Notes: a model not told the origin generated them from the sequence alone. Positions 6,700 to 13,507 are shown, numbered from the stretch's first letter. The stretch is 14,543 nucleotides of DNA from Anaerolineales bacterium (GCA_024643945.1 JAHELX010000084.1:1-14543); one strand, 5' to 3'. Program-made: numbers and translations.

Positions 6700-8376
6700 A
6701 TGTTGAAGATCGTTACCACTGAAGAGATGCGAAAGATTGAAACAGCCGCCGACGCCGGCGGATTGACCTTTGACCAGATGATGGAAAACGCCGGTAGCGC
6801 CGTGGCCCAGGCCATCAATGAATGGCTTGGGGCTGAAGGCAGGCACGTGTTGGTGCTGGTCGGGCCGGGTAATAATGGTGGCGACGGGTTGGTCGTGGCG
6901 CGTCACCTGGTTGACATGGGGGCGACCGTCAATCTGTACGTGTGGAAGCGCAAGACGAAGGGGGACAAGAACTGGGAGCTGGCCCAGGCTCGCGACATTC
7001 CCAGCACACTGATGGCGGATGATGGCGATTTGCAAAAACTGCGTGGGCTGTTGACCGAAGCCGATGTGGTGGTGGATGCCTTGCTGGGAACCGGTGGCAG
7101 CCGGCCCATTGAGGGAGACTTGAAACGATTGCTCGACGAGGCGCGCGAGGTTGTTGGTCAGCGTCGCCAGCCAGGCGATGGGCTACTGGTCGCCCCGGCC
7201 GAGGGGATGGCCCAGGCGGCCCCCCCGATCGTCGTCGCCCTCGACCTACCATCGGGGCTCAATAGCGACACCGGCGAACTCGACCCAGCCGCGCTGCCTG
7301 CCGATATGACAGTGACGCTTGCTGCTGTCAAGCGCGGGCACATCCTCCTTTCCGGCGTGGAGGCTGTCGGCAAGCTGGTGGTTGGTGACATCGGCATCCC
7401 CGCCGACCTGTACGCCGACGTCACGCTGGAAATGGCCACGCCGGCCCAAATTGCCAGGTTGCTGCCAGCGCGCCCGGCCAGTGCGCACAAAGGGACTTTT
7501 GGCCGGGCGCTGGTCGTCGCCGGATCGGTCAATTATACCGGCGCCGCCTACCTGACGGCTGCCTCGGCCACCCGCGTGGGCACAGGGCTGGTCACGCTGG
7601 CACCCCCCCAGGCCATCTATCCCATCGTCGCTTCCCGGCTAACGGAGGCCACCTATCTCCTGTTGCCCCACGATATGGGTGTCTTGGCCCCGGATGCGGC
7701 CAAAGTCCTGTCGGAGAATGTGGGTGACTATGAGGCCTTGCTGCTCGGTCCTGGCCTTGGTCAGGAAAAGCCGACTGAAGAGTTCCTGAGCCAGTTCCTT
7801 GGTGGCCAAAAGGCTGCCCACAAGCGGCGCTTAGGATTTGTCCACGAAGAGGCCGGAGCCGAAGAGGAATCCTCTCAGGGCACCAAGCTCCCCCCGCTGG
7901 TCGTAGACGCCGACGGACTCAATCTATTAGCCAAGACTGACCATTGGTGGGGGCAACTCCCGCTCGAGACGATCCTCACTCCGCATCCGGGCGAGATGGC
8001 GCGCTTGATCGGCTGCGAGACGAAAGAGGTACAGGCTGACCGTATCGGCTGCGCCACCGAAATGGCTGCCAAATGGGGGCACATCGTAGTACTGAAAGGG
8101 GCTTATACTCTGGTGGCAGCGCCAGACGGACGAGTCACGCTACTTCCCTTTGCCAATCCGGCCATGGCCACCGCCGGCAGCGGCGACGTGTTAGCCGGAG
8201 CCATCGTAGGCATGCGTGCTCAGGGATTGGCTCCTTTCGAGGCGGCACTGGTGGGCGCCTATCTGCATGGCATGGCCGGTGAGCTGGCTCGCGACGCCTT
8301 AGGCGATGCCGGCGTGGTAGCCGGCGATTTGTTGGGCATGCTGCCGCTGGCCATTCGCCGCTTGAGAGGGGAGTAA
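6700..8376 (+). CDS. nnr: Bifunctional NAD(P)H-hydrate repair enzyme (epimerase + ADP-dependent dehydratase)
   Basis: Metabolite repair in the cytosol. The N-terminal YjeF_N/NAXE domain (about 1-245) epimerises damaged NAD(P)H hydrates, and the C-terminal NAXD domain (about 250-558) dehydrates the S form back to NAD(P)H using ADP. N-domain marks are GPGNNGGDGLVVARHL (55-70), DALLGTG (126-132) and LDLPSGLNSDTG (181-192). C-domain marks are HKGTFGRALVVAGS (263-276), GPGLGQ (350-355), VVDADGLNLL (401-410), LTPHPGEMARL (426-436), KGAY (466-469) and TAGSGDVLAG (491-500) with catalytic D496. The length of 558 aa is slightly above the usual ~500. Two extra stretches explain this, at about 152-176 and 368-398, the latter acidic and Lys/His rich. 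The start at 6700 has GGGAGG 6 bp upstream. Also called YjeF. Confidence 0.95.
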   Translation: MLKIVTTEEMRKIETAADAGGLTFDQMMENAGSAVAQAINEWLGAEGRHVLVLVGPGNNGGDGLVVARHLVDMGATVNLYVWKRKTKGDKNWELAQARDIPSTLMADDGDLQKLRGLLTEADVVVDALLGTGGSRPIEGDLKRLLDEAREVVGQRRQPGDGLLVAPAEGMAQAAPPIVVALDLPSGLNSDTGELDPAALPADMTVTLAAVKRGHILLSGVEAVGKLVVGDIGIPADLYADVTLEMATPAQIARLLPARPASAHKGTFGRALVVAGSVNYTGAAYLTAASATRVGTGLVTLAPPQAIYPIVASRLTEATYLLLPHDMGVLAPDAAKVLSENVGDYEALLLGPGLGQEKPTEEFLSQFLGGQKAAHKRRLGFVHEEAGAEEESSQGTKLPPLVVDADGLNLLAKTDHWWGQLPLETILTPHPGEMARLIGCETKEVQADRIGCATEMAAKWGHIVVLKGAYTLVAAPDGRVTLLPFANPAMATAGSGDVLAGAIVGMRAQGLAPFEAALVGAYLHGMAGELARDALGDAGVVAGDLLGMLPLAIRRLRGE

Positions 8377-8388
8377 CACGATTTCCAA

Positions 8389-8991
8389 TCAGTGCTCTTT
8401 GAACTTCTTTTCCCCGGCGCGGATGGGCACCTTGAGCCAGTTCTCTACGGGCGGCAGCGGGCATGAGTAGTTGGGTGAGTAAGCGCAGTAAGGATTATAG
8501 GCCAGATTGAAGTCCACCAACACTTCTCCATTTCCCACGTCTACGGGTTCGAGATAGCGTCCCGCGCCGTAGGTCTCTTTGCCACTCGTTGCATCGCGGA
8601 AAGGCAAGAACAGGTCGTCGCCGTCGGTGGATTGATAAATCGCCGCTTCAGCCGGTTCGCCATCTACCTCAAACTTCACCGTGCCCATCCGGTTATAGGT
8701 CTGCTCATCTCCGGTGTTCGTCTGCAAAGTGATTCGCTCTGGATCGGCAGGCTGCAACTGAAGTATATACTGAAATGCTAAGTCCGGCTCGTAATACTTC
8801 AGGCCCCTGAAGTTTTGACGGTCCTCTGGCTCTAGAGGTGAATACGGATTCTGCCGGAAATAGGCGTCTTTCTCAGCGCGCTGCGCCTCCAGGGCGTCAA
8901 TATAGCTTGCCTCTTGCTCACGCTCGGCCGAAGCCTGGACATTGCTCTCGTTTCTGTCTTGCTCTTTCTTCTTCATGTTGTGGTCCATCAT
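8389..8991 (-). CDS. DUF1684 family protein
   Basis: Protein of 200 aa from a family of unknown function (DUF1684) in bacteria and archaea. The whole family pattern is visible: RAEKDAYFRQNPYSPL (38-53), FRGLKYYEPD (61-70), DDLFLPFRDATSGKETYGAGRYL (125-147), VDFNLAYNPYCAYS (159-172), CPLPPVENWL (177-186) and a final AGEK (192-195). It has no signal peptide or membrane helix; residues 1-40 are charged and probably helical. The frame opens with ATGATG (8991-8986). The SD AAAGAGG sits 2 bp from the first ATG and 5 bp from the second, so initiation at 8988 is as likely as at 8991. It is convergent with nnr, with 12 bp between stops. Upstream, the MITE-like element begins only 13 bp from the start, so the original promoter is displaced or absent. 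Confidence 0.88.
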   Translation of the reverse strand: MMDHNMKKKEQDRNESNVQASAEREQEASYIDALEAQRAEKDAYFRQNPYSPLEPEDRQNFRGLKYYEPDLAFQYILQLQPADPERITLQTNTGDEQTYNRMGTVKFEVDGEPAEAAIYQSTDGDDLFLPFRDATSGKETYGAGRYLEPVDVGNGEVLVDFNLAYNPYCAYSPNYSCPLPPVENWLKVPIRAGEKKFKEH

Positions 8992-8997
8992 AGCCTC

Positions 8998-9218
8998 TTT
9001 AATGAGAGTACTTAAAAACTGTTCGTAGTAACCACTTTAGTGGTTGACTACTTGCATTAGGGGTGCAAAAGCCACTAAGTACAGACAAATAAGTCTTGAT
9101 GGGTAAATGCCTGGTTTCTCAGGCCAAAACGCCCGAAAAAACGTGCGGAACTTCTTTGAATGTACTTAAAGTGGTTACTACCAGCCCCAATGGTGGCTTT
9201 TTAAGCACTCTCTTTAAT
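8998..9218. mobile_element. MITE-like element, 209 bp with 6-bp target duplication
   Basis: The element spans 9004-9212. Its ends are imperfect 15-bp inverted repeats: GAGAGTACTTAAAAA at 9004-9018 and, read inverted, GAGAGTGCTTAAAAA from 9212 to 9198. A second inverted block, GTAGTAACCACTTTA, occurs at 9025-9039 and inverted at 9181-9167. TTTAAT flanks both sides (8998-9003 and 9213-9218), as expected for a target-site duplication. Inside the left end, GTAGTAACCACT/AGTGGTTGACTAC (9025-9051) is a near-perfect hairpin. The element is AT-richer than the neighbouring genes and has no credible coding capacity, so it would depend on a transposase elsewhere. Confidence 0.75.
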
Positions 9219-9334
9219 GGGGTCAAAAATTTCCAGGATAACTCTCCTCACTTCAATTATACGTCTGATACCCTCTTTTGTCTATCGCTGCCATAGTCAC
9301 CCAGCAGTTCTGATTTTGAAGCCGCTATCTTGTA

Positions 9335-9359
9335 GGACTTGTCCCAGAGGGGCAACCCC
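9335..9359. other. Two short hairpins downstream of thyX
   Basis: GGACTTGTCC (9335-9344) and GGGG-CAA-CCCC (9349-9359) lie 27 bp past the thyX stop. They could slow or end the leftward thyX transcript, but no T-run follows, so this is weak. The rest of 9219-9385 shows nothing I recognise. Confidence 0.2.
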
Positions 9360-9385
9360 AAAACTGGAATGCACCCCGTCGCCGT

Positions 9386-10102
9386 TCACACCGTAGTCTC
9401 GTCGACCTCTCCAATAACATAGCGAGCGAAGGCTTCGGCCGTCCAAGGGAGGATGGGCTTGAAGAAGTGCTCGTAAATGGCGCGGGCGTAGGCTCGAATC
9501 TCGGCCTGGGCGTCGGGCGGCATGCGCAGCGAGAGAAAATGCATCAAATTGTGGGCATCCACTTTGCAGATCCAGGTGTAATATACGCCAAAGCCAGGTA
9601 GAAACAGCCGCGCTTGTTCTTTAGCGACACCTGCATCCAGCGCCTGCTGATATAACGCGAAGGAATGATTATAGTGTTCGGCCAGCAATGCCGACAATCG
9701 CTCGGCATCGCTGGGGTCAATCTCTCCCTCGCTCCCCTGCTTATTCGACTCGGATTGACGGCGCCAGGTCGATGGGTGGTAAAAGTCATGTTCCTGGAAA
9801 GGAGTATACCGGCCGGACTGGGCATTTACGTGCCATGTGCGATGCCGCACCCATTGCCACCAGACCAATAACGGCGCCCGCACCCGAAATTTGAACTCCA
9901 CCTGCTCAAAAGGGCTGGTGTGCCGATGGCGCATCAGGTAGAACAGCAGCTTTTTATCTTGTTCAGTTCCTTTGCTCTCCCCGAGGAACGAAACCCGGGC
10001 GGCATTGACGATAGCCAGGTCGTCACCCATGATGTCTTGTAACTCAATCCATCCCTGGTCGAGTACTTCCACCCGCCTGCCGACCAGTTCATTCTTTGAC
10101 AT
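9386..10102 (-). CDS. thyX: Flavin-dependent thymidylate synthase ThyX
   Basis: Makes dTMP from dUMP using methylenetetrahydrofolate, with FAD and NADPH as reductant; cytosolic homotetramer. The protein is 238 aa, typical for ThyX. The family signature RHR-x7-S is exact at residues 86-96 (RHRTWHVNAQS), followed by GRY. Other conserved parts are ARVSF near residue 35, the first RHR with HTSPFE at 58-66, ARLFLPG (164-170) with the dUMP-ionising Arg, and NLMHFLSLR (185-193). The start at 10102 is chosen because AAAGGAG lies 7 bp upstream; the frame runs to an ATG at 10144, but that lies at or upstream of the predicted transcription start. The gene is monocistronic, with its own promoter. No folate gene is adjacent. 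Confidence 0.97.
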   Translation of the reverse strand: MSKNELVGRRVEVLDQGWIELQDIMGDDLAIVNAARVSFLGESKGTEQDKKLLFYLMRHRHTSPFEQVEFKFRVRAPLLVWWQWVRHRTWHVNAQSGRYTPFQEHDFYHPSTWRRQSESNKQGSEGEIDPSDAERLSALLAEHYNHSFALYQQALDAGVAKEQARLFLPGFGVYYTWICKVDAHNLMHFLSLRMPPDAQAEIRAYARAIYEHFFKPILPWTAEAFARYVIGEVDETTV

Positions 10103-10133
10103 ACCTGATCTCCTTTGCTGGCTTTTTCCTAGC

Positions 10134-10162
10134 ATTATACCCAACCGATGGCCTTCCGTAAA
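10134..10162 (-). promoter_or_regulatory. Sigma-70-type promoter for thyX
   Basis: On the minus strand, TTTACG (10162-10157), a 17-bp spacer and a perfect TATAAT (10139-10134) lead to a start near 10127. This gives a short leader of about 25 nt containing the AAAGGAG of thyX. Confidence 0.65.
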
Positions 10163-10188
10163 GTATTGCTCAGTCGAGATGGGGGAGC

Positions 10189-10334
10189 GGGGAATCAGGA
10201 CTCAAGGAATCAGGACTCGGGGAATCGGTGATCAGGAGAGATTGGGCGTTATCCTGGCCTCTCGCCCCTGATTCCTGATTCCCTGAGTCCTGATTCCCCG
10301 AGTCCTGATTCCCTGAGTCCCTGAGTCCCTCCCC
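10189..10334. repeat. Inverted array of a 13-bp repeat (GGAATCAGGACTC)
   Basis: Two full forward copies of GGAATCAGGACTC (10191-10203 and 10206-10218) plus a partial one (10221-10226) face two full inverted copies, GAGTCCTGATTCC (10285-10297 and 10300-10312), with further partial units (CTGATTCC, CTGAGTCC) on the right. The centre adds ATCAGG/CCTGAT and GGGCG/CGCCC arms (10244-10248 and 10263-10267). The whole can form one long cruciform or hairpin. It fills most of the spacer between divergent thyX and the deacetylase gene and ends directly at the -35 box of the latter. Confidence 0.8.
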
Positions 10335-10363
10335 TTGACATTTGCGCCTTACCATTTTATGAT
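10335..10363 (+). promoter_or_regulatory. Near-consensus sigma-70 promoter for the deacetylase gene
   Basis: A perfect -35 TTGACA (10335-10340), a 17-bp spacer and a -10 TATGAT (10358-10363). The predicted start near 10370 gives a leader of about 47 nt that ends in AAGGAGGG ahead of the ATG at 10417. Confidence 0.75.
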
Positions 10364-10416
10364 GAATACGGATTCAGACCAACCGAGATACCACAGGGCG
10401 AAGGAGGGCGATCACT

Positions 10417-11454
10417 ATGACCACCGGCTACGTGTATGATGAGGTTTTCCTCAAACACAATCTGCCTGGCCACCCCGAAAACCGGTCCAGGTTGGAGCAG
10501 ACGCTGGCATTGCTGGAAACAATCGGTATGTTAGGACGACTGACCCACATCCCGGCGCGACCGGCCACTCGCGACGAGTTGACCCGCGTCCACCGCCCGG
10601 CTTACGTGGACCAGGTGCAGGCGATTTCGGAGAAGGGCGGCGGCTACCTGGATCCCGATACCTATACTAATCTCCACTCATACCAGGCCGCGCTGGTGGC
10701 TGCCGGCGGGCTGATTGAAGCTACGCTGGCGGTAATTGATGGCCGGGTAGATAACGCCTTCGCGCTGGTGAGGCCACCTGGTCACCATGCCATGCCGGGT
10801 CGAGGGATGGGCTTTTGCTTGTTCGGCAATGTGGCCATCGCGGCCAGGGCAGCTCGCCTGGACCGGGGCCTGGATCGAGTGCTTATCGTGGATTTCGATG
10901 TGCACCACGGTAATGGTACACAGGCTATGGTCGAGGATGACCCAGCCGTTTGCTTCATCTCCACTCACCAGTATCCTTATTACCCCGGCACCGGTGCTGC
11001 CGACGAGATGGGGCGCGGGCCGGGAGAAGGAACGGTGGTCAATATGCCCTTGTCGCCTGGGGCGGGTGACCATGTCTTCCGGCAACTATACCAGCAGGTG
11101 GTCATTCCCGTTGCCCGTCGCTTCGCGCCCGACCTGATCCTCGTCTCGGCTGGCTTTGACGCTCATTGGGATGATCCCCTGGCCGGATTGGGACTGTCGT
11201 TGGGGGGATACGCTTGGATCACCCGCACGCTGGTTTCGCTGGCCGAAGAGTTGTGTGACGGGAGCATCGTCTTTACCTTGGAAGGGGGCTATCACCTGGA
11301 CGTGCTCAGCTACGGTATTCTCAACACTTTCCACGCCTTGTTAAGCGATGAAACCGTAGAAGATCCACTTGGCCCCTCCCGCCGGCTGGAGCCTGACGCT
11401 GCCAACTACATCGCCTCGTTGCGCCAACTGCATGGCCTTGATGATGGCGAGTGA
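10417..11454 (+). CDS. Histone deacetylase family protein (AcuC/class II HDAC-like amidohydrolase)
   Basis: Zinc-dependent deacetylase of the arginase/HDAC fold; bacterial members remove acetyl groups from acetoin-utilisation enzymes, acetylpolyamines or acetyl-lysine. The protein is 345 aa. Conserved parts are the N-terminal HPENRSRLE (19-27), RPPGHHA with the His pair H123/H124, GFCLFGNVAIAA (132-143), and IVDFDVHHGNGTQ (157-169) with zinc ligands D161 and H163. STHQYPYYPGTG (182-193) and SAGFDAHWDDPL (244-255) with zinc ligand D248 follow, then TLEGGYH (287-293) with Tyr292, the transition-state residue in this superfamily. All catalytic positions are intact. The start has AAGGAGGG 8 bp upstream. 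The gene is alone behind its own strong promoter, and no acu genes are next to it, so the substrate is open. Confidence 0.94.
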   Translation: MTTGYVYDEVFLKHNLPGHPENRSRLEQTLALLETIGMLGRLTHIPARPATRDELTRVHRPAYVDQVQAISEKGGGYLDPDTYTNLHSYQAALVAAGGLIEATLAVIDGRVDNAFALVRPPGHHAMPGRGMGFCLFGNVAIAARAARLDRGLDRVLIVDFDVHHGNGTQAMVEDDPAVCFISTHQYPYYPGTGAADEMGRGPGEGTVVNMPLSPGAGDHVFRQLYQQVVIPVARRFAPDLILVSAGFDAHWDDPLAGLGLSLGGYAWITRTLVSLAEELCDGSIVFTLEGGYHLDVLSYGILNTFHALLSDETVEDPLGPSRRLEPDAANYIASLRQLHGLDDGE

Positions 11455-11462
11455 GACGGCAC

Positions 11463-11735
11463 TCATATCTGCTCCCAGCCGTTTCCCCTCTTGCGGTAAA
11501 TACGTAGATAGTGCTTGCGAACACCTCGGTAGCATCCCGACCCCTTGCGGATGACGTGGATGAGAGCACGCCAGTGCTCCATGAAGTCATCGGATGCCAG
11601 TACGGCATCGCCATCAATTTGCTCTGGCTCGCAATTAACGATCGTGTCGGTCAGCAGGGGAACGAGCAGCATATTCACCGGGTGAACCGGGTCGTCTTTG
11701 AATTTTGTCAGGTCGTTAATATTGACTGCGTACAT
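11463..11735 (-). CDS. Small hypothetical protein (doubtful)
   Basis: Open frame of 90 codons that I do not recognise. The peptide begins MYAVNINDLTKFKDDPVHP, has a mixed hydrophobic/acidic middle (MLLVPLLTDTIVN) and ends basic and aromatic (YRGVRKHYLRIYRKR). Its composition looks like a real protein. No Shine-Dalgarno precedes the ATG at 11735, and the start lies just past a terminator-like hairpin, so it would need its own promoter, which I cannot see. An inner ATG at codon 22 has only a weak GGTG upstream. The stop is 8 bp from that of the deacetylase gene (convergent). A plus-strand frame of similar length (11511-11777) overlaps it, so coding in this stretch is uncertain. Confidence 0.35.
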   Translation of the reverse strand: MYAVNINDLTKFKDDPVHPVNMLLVPLLTDTIVNCEPEQIDGDAVLASDDFMEHWRALIHVIRKGSGCYRGVRKHYLRIYRKRGNGWEQI

Positions 11736-11746
11736 ATTTTAGTATC

Positions 11747-11812
11747 AAAAGAGGCTGGCATTCGTCTCCTGGGTTGAGGGTCAGGAGGGAGCAGGTCTGC
11801 CAGCCTCTTTTT
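11747..11812. terminator. Nested hairpin, probable bidirectional terminator
   Basis: The outer arms are 14 bp and perfect: AAAAGAGGCTGGCA (11747-11760) and TGCCAGCCTCTTTT (11798-11811), with one more T beyond. Within the loop is a second hairpin, CTCCTG/CAGGAG (11766-11771 and 11782-11787). Each strand has a run of four to five T after the GC-rich stem, so it can end the rightward deacetylase transcript and the leftward transcript of the secreted-protein gene. Confidence 0.7.
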
Positions 11813-11850
11813 GCTTACCGTTTGGTGGCCTTACACCCTCTATGCGGCGT

Positions 11851-11870
11851 AAGTAATAAGGGCATTACTT
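11851..11870. other. Small hairpin downstream of the secreted-protein gene
   Basis: AAGTAAT (11851-11857) and ATTACTT (11864-11870) form a 7-bp stem with a 6-bp loop, 22 bp past the stop of the leftward gene. AT-rich and without a T-run, it is at best an mRNA 3' structure ahead of the stronger terminator. Confidence 0.3.
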
Positions 11871-11892
11871 CATTCAGGATAGATTGAGATTC

Positions 11893-12558
11893 CTACTTGT
11901 TCTTACCTTTATTGCCCTCATTGCCCTTATCTTTGTCCTTGTCATGGCCTGGCGGTGTGCTTGGGGGGCCGTGGCCACGATCATCGTCATTACCCTTGTC
12001 AGATTTCTTGAGCTGACCGGGCGGCATATGACCGGCAGTACTTGTACTCAGGGAACCGCCATCCTGGTCGTTTCGCCAGCGCCCCGACATGATATAACCC
12101 AGGTTTTTGCCGTGTCCCAGGCCGGGATGCAATTCATGCTCCTTCATAATCACGCCCCATCCCGTGCCGGACGCGAATTCGTCCAGCAAGGCCGTGGGGG
12201 TGATCCCCAGCATCTCACCCACGAAGTAGGCGCGGGCTATCACGCCGAAGCCGAACCCGTCCTCGTGAAGACCTTCGATTTCCGAGTAGTCCACTTCGAA
12301 ATACTCGGCCATCTTTGACGCAACAGGGTGAGTCATGGTGGTTGTGGGACTGATGCTTTCTGTGTCGGTCAAAGTGTCTGTATCGGTTAAAGTGTCTGTA
12401 TCAGTGATGGTGTCTGTATCACTGATGGGGCCTTGGAATAGATAGCCGGGCTCCGCGCGCAAGGTCGGCGGCTTGTTGGGCGCAGCCAACGCCACCGACG
12501 TCAAAAGCAGACCAACCCCTAACAGTCCTAAAACAAGAGAGAGCATCACTCGCTTCAT
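11893..12558 (-). CDS. Secreted protein with Thr/Asp repeats, small helical domain and charged tail
   Basis: Precursor of 221 aa. Residues 1-26 are a clear signal peptide (basic MKRV, hydrophobic core, cleavage near ALA-AP). Residues 46-67 are a (TD/TL) repeat linker (SDTDTITDTDTLTDTDTL), encoded by a near-repetitive DNA stretch at about 12359-12428. Residues about 79-160 form a compact, probably helical domain (KMAEYFEVDYSEIEGLHEDG, then FGVIARAYFVGEMLG, TALLDEF, GWGVIMKEHELHPG, NLGYIM). I have the impression of similar domains in Chloroflexota secreted proteins but cannot name a family. Residues 184-221 are a Lys/Asp/Gly-rich low-complexity tail. The start at 12558 has a perfect AAGGAGG 6 bp upstream; the open frame extends to 12660 without support. 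It is divergent from the ECF sigma gene, which may control it. Confidence 0.85.
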   Translation of the reverse strand: MKRVMLSLVLGLLGVGLLLTSVALAAPNKPPTLRAEPGYLFQGPISDTDTITDTDTLTDTDTLTDTESISPTTTMTHPVASKMAEYFEVDYSEIEGLHEDGFGFGVIARAYFVGEMLGITPTALLDEFASGTGWGVIMKEHELHPGLGHGKNLGYIMSGRWRNDQDGGSLSTSTAGHMPPGQLKKSDKGNDDDRGHGPPSTPPGHDKDKDKGNEGNKGKNK

Positions 12559-12667
12559 TTGGAACCTCCTTCCTGATAGATGATGTGATTGGCACACATT
12601 TTGAGGTTGAGTCAGAATCCTGTTCCGACTGTTTGTGAAGAGACTGTGGTTATCAGGCAATGATCAA

Positions 12668-12791
12668 CTCACCTTCCATACCGTATCAACGACTAAAAGG
12701 ATACGGGAGGGTGGTGAGAAGATAGTACCACATGCCACTATTCCCCTGCTCTTGCTTTTTTTATTGACTTCTCAGTTTAGCCGTATCCTTT
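12668..12791. promoter_or_regulatory. CCGTATC motifs in inverted orientation between divergent genes
   Basis: CCGTATC (12681-12687) pairs with GATACGG (12700-12706); outside it CTCACC (12668-12673) pairs with GGTGAG (12713-12718), making a long imperfect stem. A third motif, CCGTATCCTTT (12781-12791), is the exact 11-bp inverse of AAAGGATACGG (12696-12706) and overlaps the -35 region of the sigma promoter. This arrangement fits a repeated operator, or a terminator for readthrough, in the divergent spacer. The remaining part of 12559-12667 shows no clear promoter for the leftward gene. Confidence 0.45.
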
Positions 12792-12817
12792 GTGCTTCTC
12801 AGACGGTATGATATAAT
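12790..12817 (+). promoter_or_regulatory. Extended -10 promoter of the ECF sigma operon
   Basis: A perfect TATAAT (12812-12817) is preceded by TG one base upstream (TGATATAAT), an extended -10. The -35 is weak (TTGTGC at 12790-12795, 16-bp spacer) and overlaps the third CCGTATC motif. The predicted start is near 12824. Confidence 0.6.
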
Positions 12818-12823
12818 GCCCGC

Positions 12824-12961
12824 ATCACATCCGATCTCTTCTGGTGGTCAAGTTGGGAAAATCTCGAACCCAGCCCAGGCTCTGTCACCCGGAGAGTCCC
12901 GGTGAGCACACAAGGGGGCTAGGGCTACCCCCAAGAAACATCGGTGAGAGGAGTCTTTTCG
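12824..12961 (+). other. Structured 5' leader of the ECF sigma gene
   Basis: About 138 nt lie between the predicted transcription start and the chosen GTG. Stems visible are CACC-CGG/CC-GGTG around AGAGT (about 12887-12905) and GGGGG/CCCCC (about 12915-12933) around CTAGGGCTA. Purine-rich unpaired stretches follow and the leader ends in the SD AGAGGAG. The compact GC-rich stems look like a folded regulatory leader. I could not match it to a riboswitch class I know. Confidence 0.35.
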
Positions 12962-13507
12962 GTGCGGGATGTCAGGGAGAGCCGTTTAATCAAAAAGGCG
13001 AAAACTTATGATACAGAGGCTCTCAGCGAGTTGTACCGTCGGCATGCCGACGCCATCTTTCGCTACGTGTATTATCGGGTAGGGGATCAGGTAGCGGCCG
13101 AGGATCTGGTAGGTGACGTGTTCCTGCGGATGCTGGAAGGTCTGCCGTCATATCAGGACACTGGCCGTCCTTTCGAAGCCTGGCTGTATCGAATCGCCCA
13201 CGCACGCGTGGTTGACCATTATCGTAAGGAACGAGCGCGCCGTGCTGCCTCTGTGGATGAAGGATTAGCAGCCAGCGAGGAGCAAGATCCTCACCGCCAG
13301 GCTGCGCATCGCGATGACGCTCGCCGTATGTGGGAGGCCTTGGTCGATTTGACCGACGACCAACAGCAGGTTATATCCCTCCGTTTCATTGCTGGGTATT
13401 CAACAGCGGAAGTAGCCGAATTGTTGGGAAAAACGGAGGGGGCAGTGAAGGCGCTGCAACACCGGGCACTGGCATCGTTGCGTCGCCTCTTGGAGATTGA
13501 AAAGTGA
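12962..13507 (+). CDS. ECF-type RNA polymerase sigma factor
   Basis: Cytosolic sigma-70 family factor of the group IV (ECF) type, 181 aa, that directs RNA polymerase to dedicated promoters. Region 2 spans about residues 20-92 (EALSELYRRHADAIFRYVYYRV, AAEDLVGDVFLRML, the RPFEAWLYRIAHARVVDHYRK stretch). Region 4 spans about 124-177 (LTDDQQQVISLRF, YSTAEVAELLGKTEGAVKAL helix-turn-helix). There is no region 3. Start: the GTG at 12962 is preferred because AGAGGAG (12947-12953) lies 8 bp upstream; a GTG at 12944 in frame would place that SD inside the gene. The stop overlaps the next gene (GTGA), the classic arrangement for a sigma factor with a membrane partner that may act as its anti-sigma or sensor. 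Confidence 0.93.
   Translation: MRDVRESRLIKKAKTYDTEALSELYRRHADAIFRYVYYRVGDQVAAEDLVGDVFLRMLEGLPSYQDTGRPFEAWLYRIAHARVVDHYRKERARRAASVDEGLAASEEQDPHRQAAHRDDARRMWEALVDLTDDQQQVISLRFIAGYSTAEVAELLGKTEGAVKALQHRALASLRRLLEIEK

Noticed and set aside
9096..9296. 66-codon plus-strand frame running out of the MITE-like element
   Set aside because: It crosses the right end of the element and its target duplication, has no ribosome binding site and low-complexity content. It is more likely a chance frame.
10189..10334. Possible CRISPR array
   Set aside because: Units are 13 bp, lie in opposite orientations and have no regular spacers; no cas genes are nearby.
10170..10355. Minus-strand frame with repeated DSGNQ units
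   Set aside because: The peptide repeat is only a translation of the 13-bp DNA repeat array; it lies over the deacetylase promoter and has no start signal.
11511..11777. 88-codon plus-strand frame opposite the small hypothetical gene
   Set aside because: No ribosome binding site, and it ends inside the terminator hairpin. It is kept only as an argument that coding here is uncertain.
11884..12318. 144-codon plus-strand frame opposite the secreted-protein gene
   Set aside because: The minus-strand gene has a perfect Shine-Dalgarno, a signal peptide and a structured domain. The plus frame has neither a start signal nor coherent content beyond a chance hydrophobic beginning.
12824..12961. Known riboswitch class (c-di-AMP ydaO, cobalamin, guanidine-I, c-di-GMP-I) in the sigma leader
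   Set aside because: Isolated strings such as CGAACCCAG resemble parts of ydaO, but the required ordered motifs of each class could not be found.
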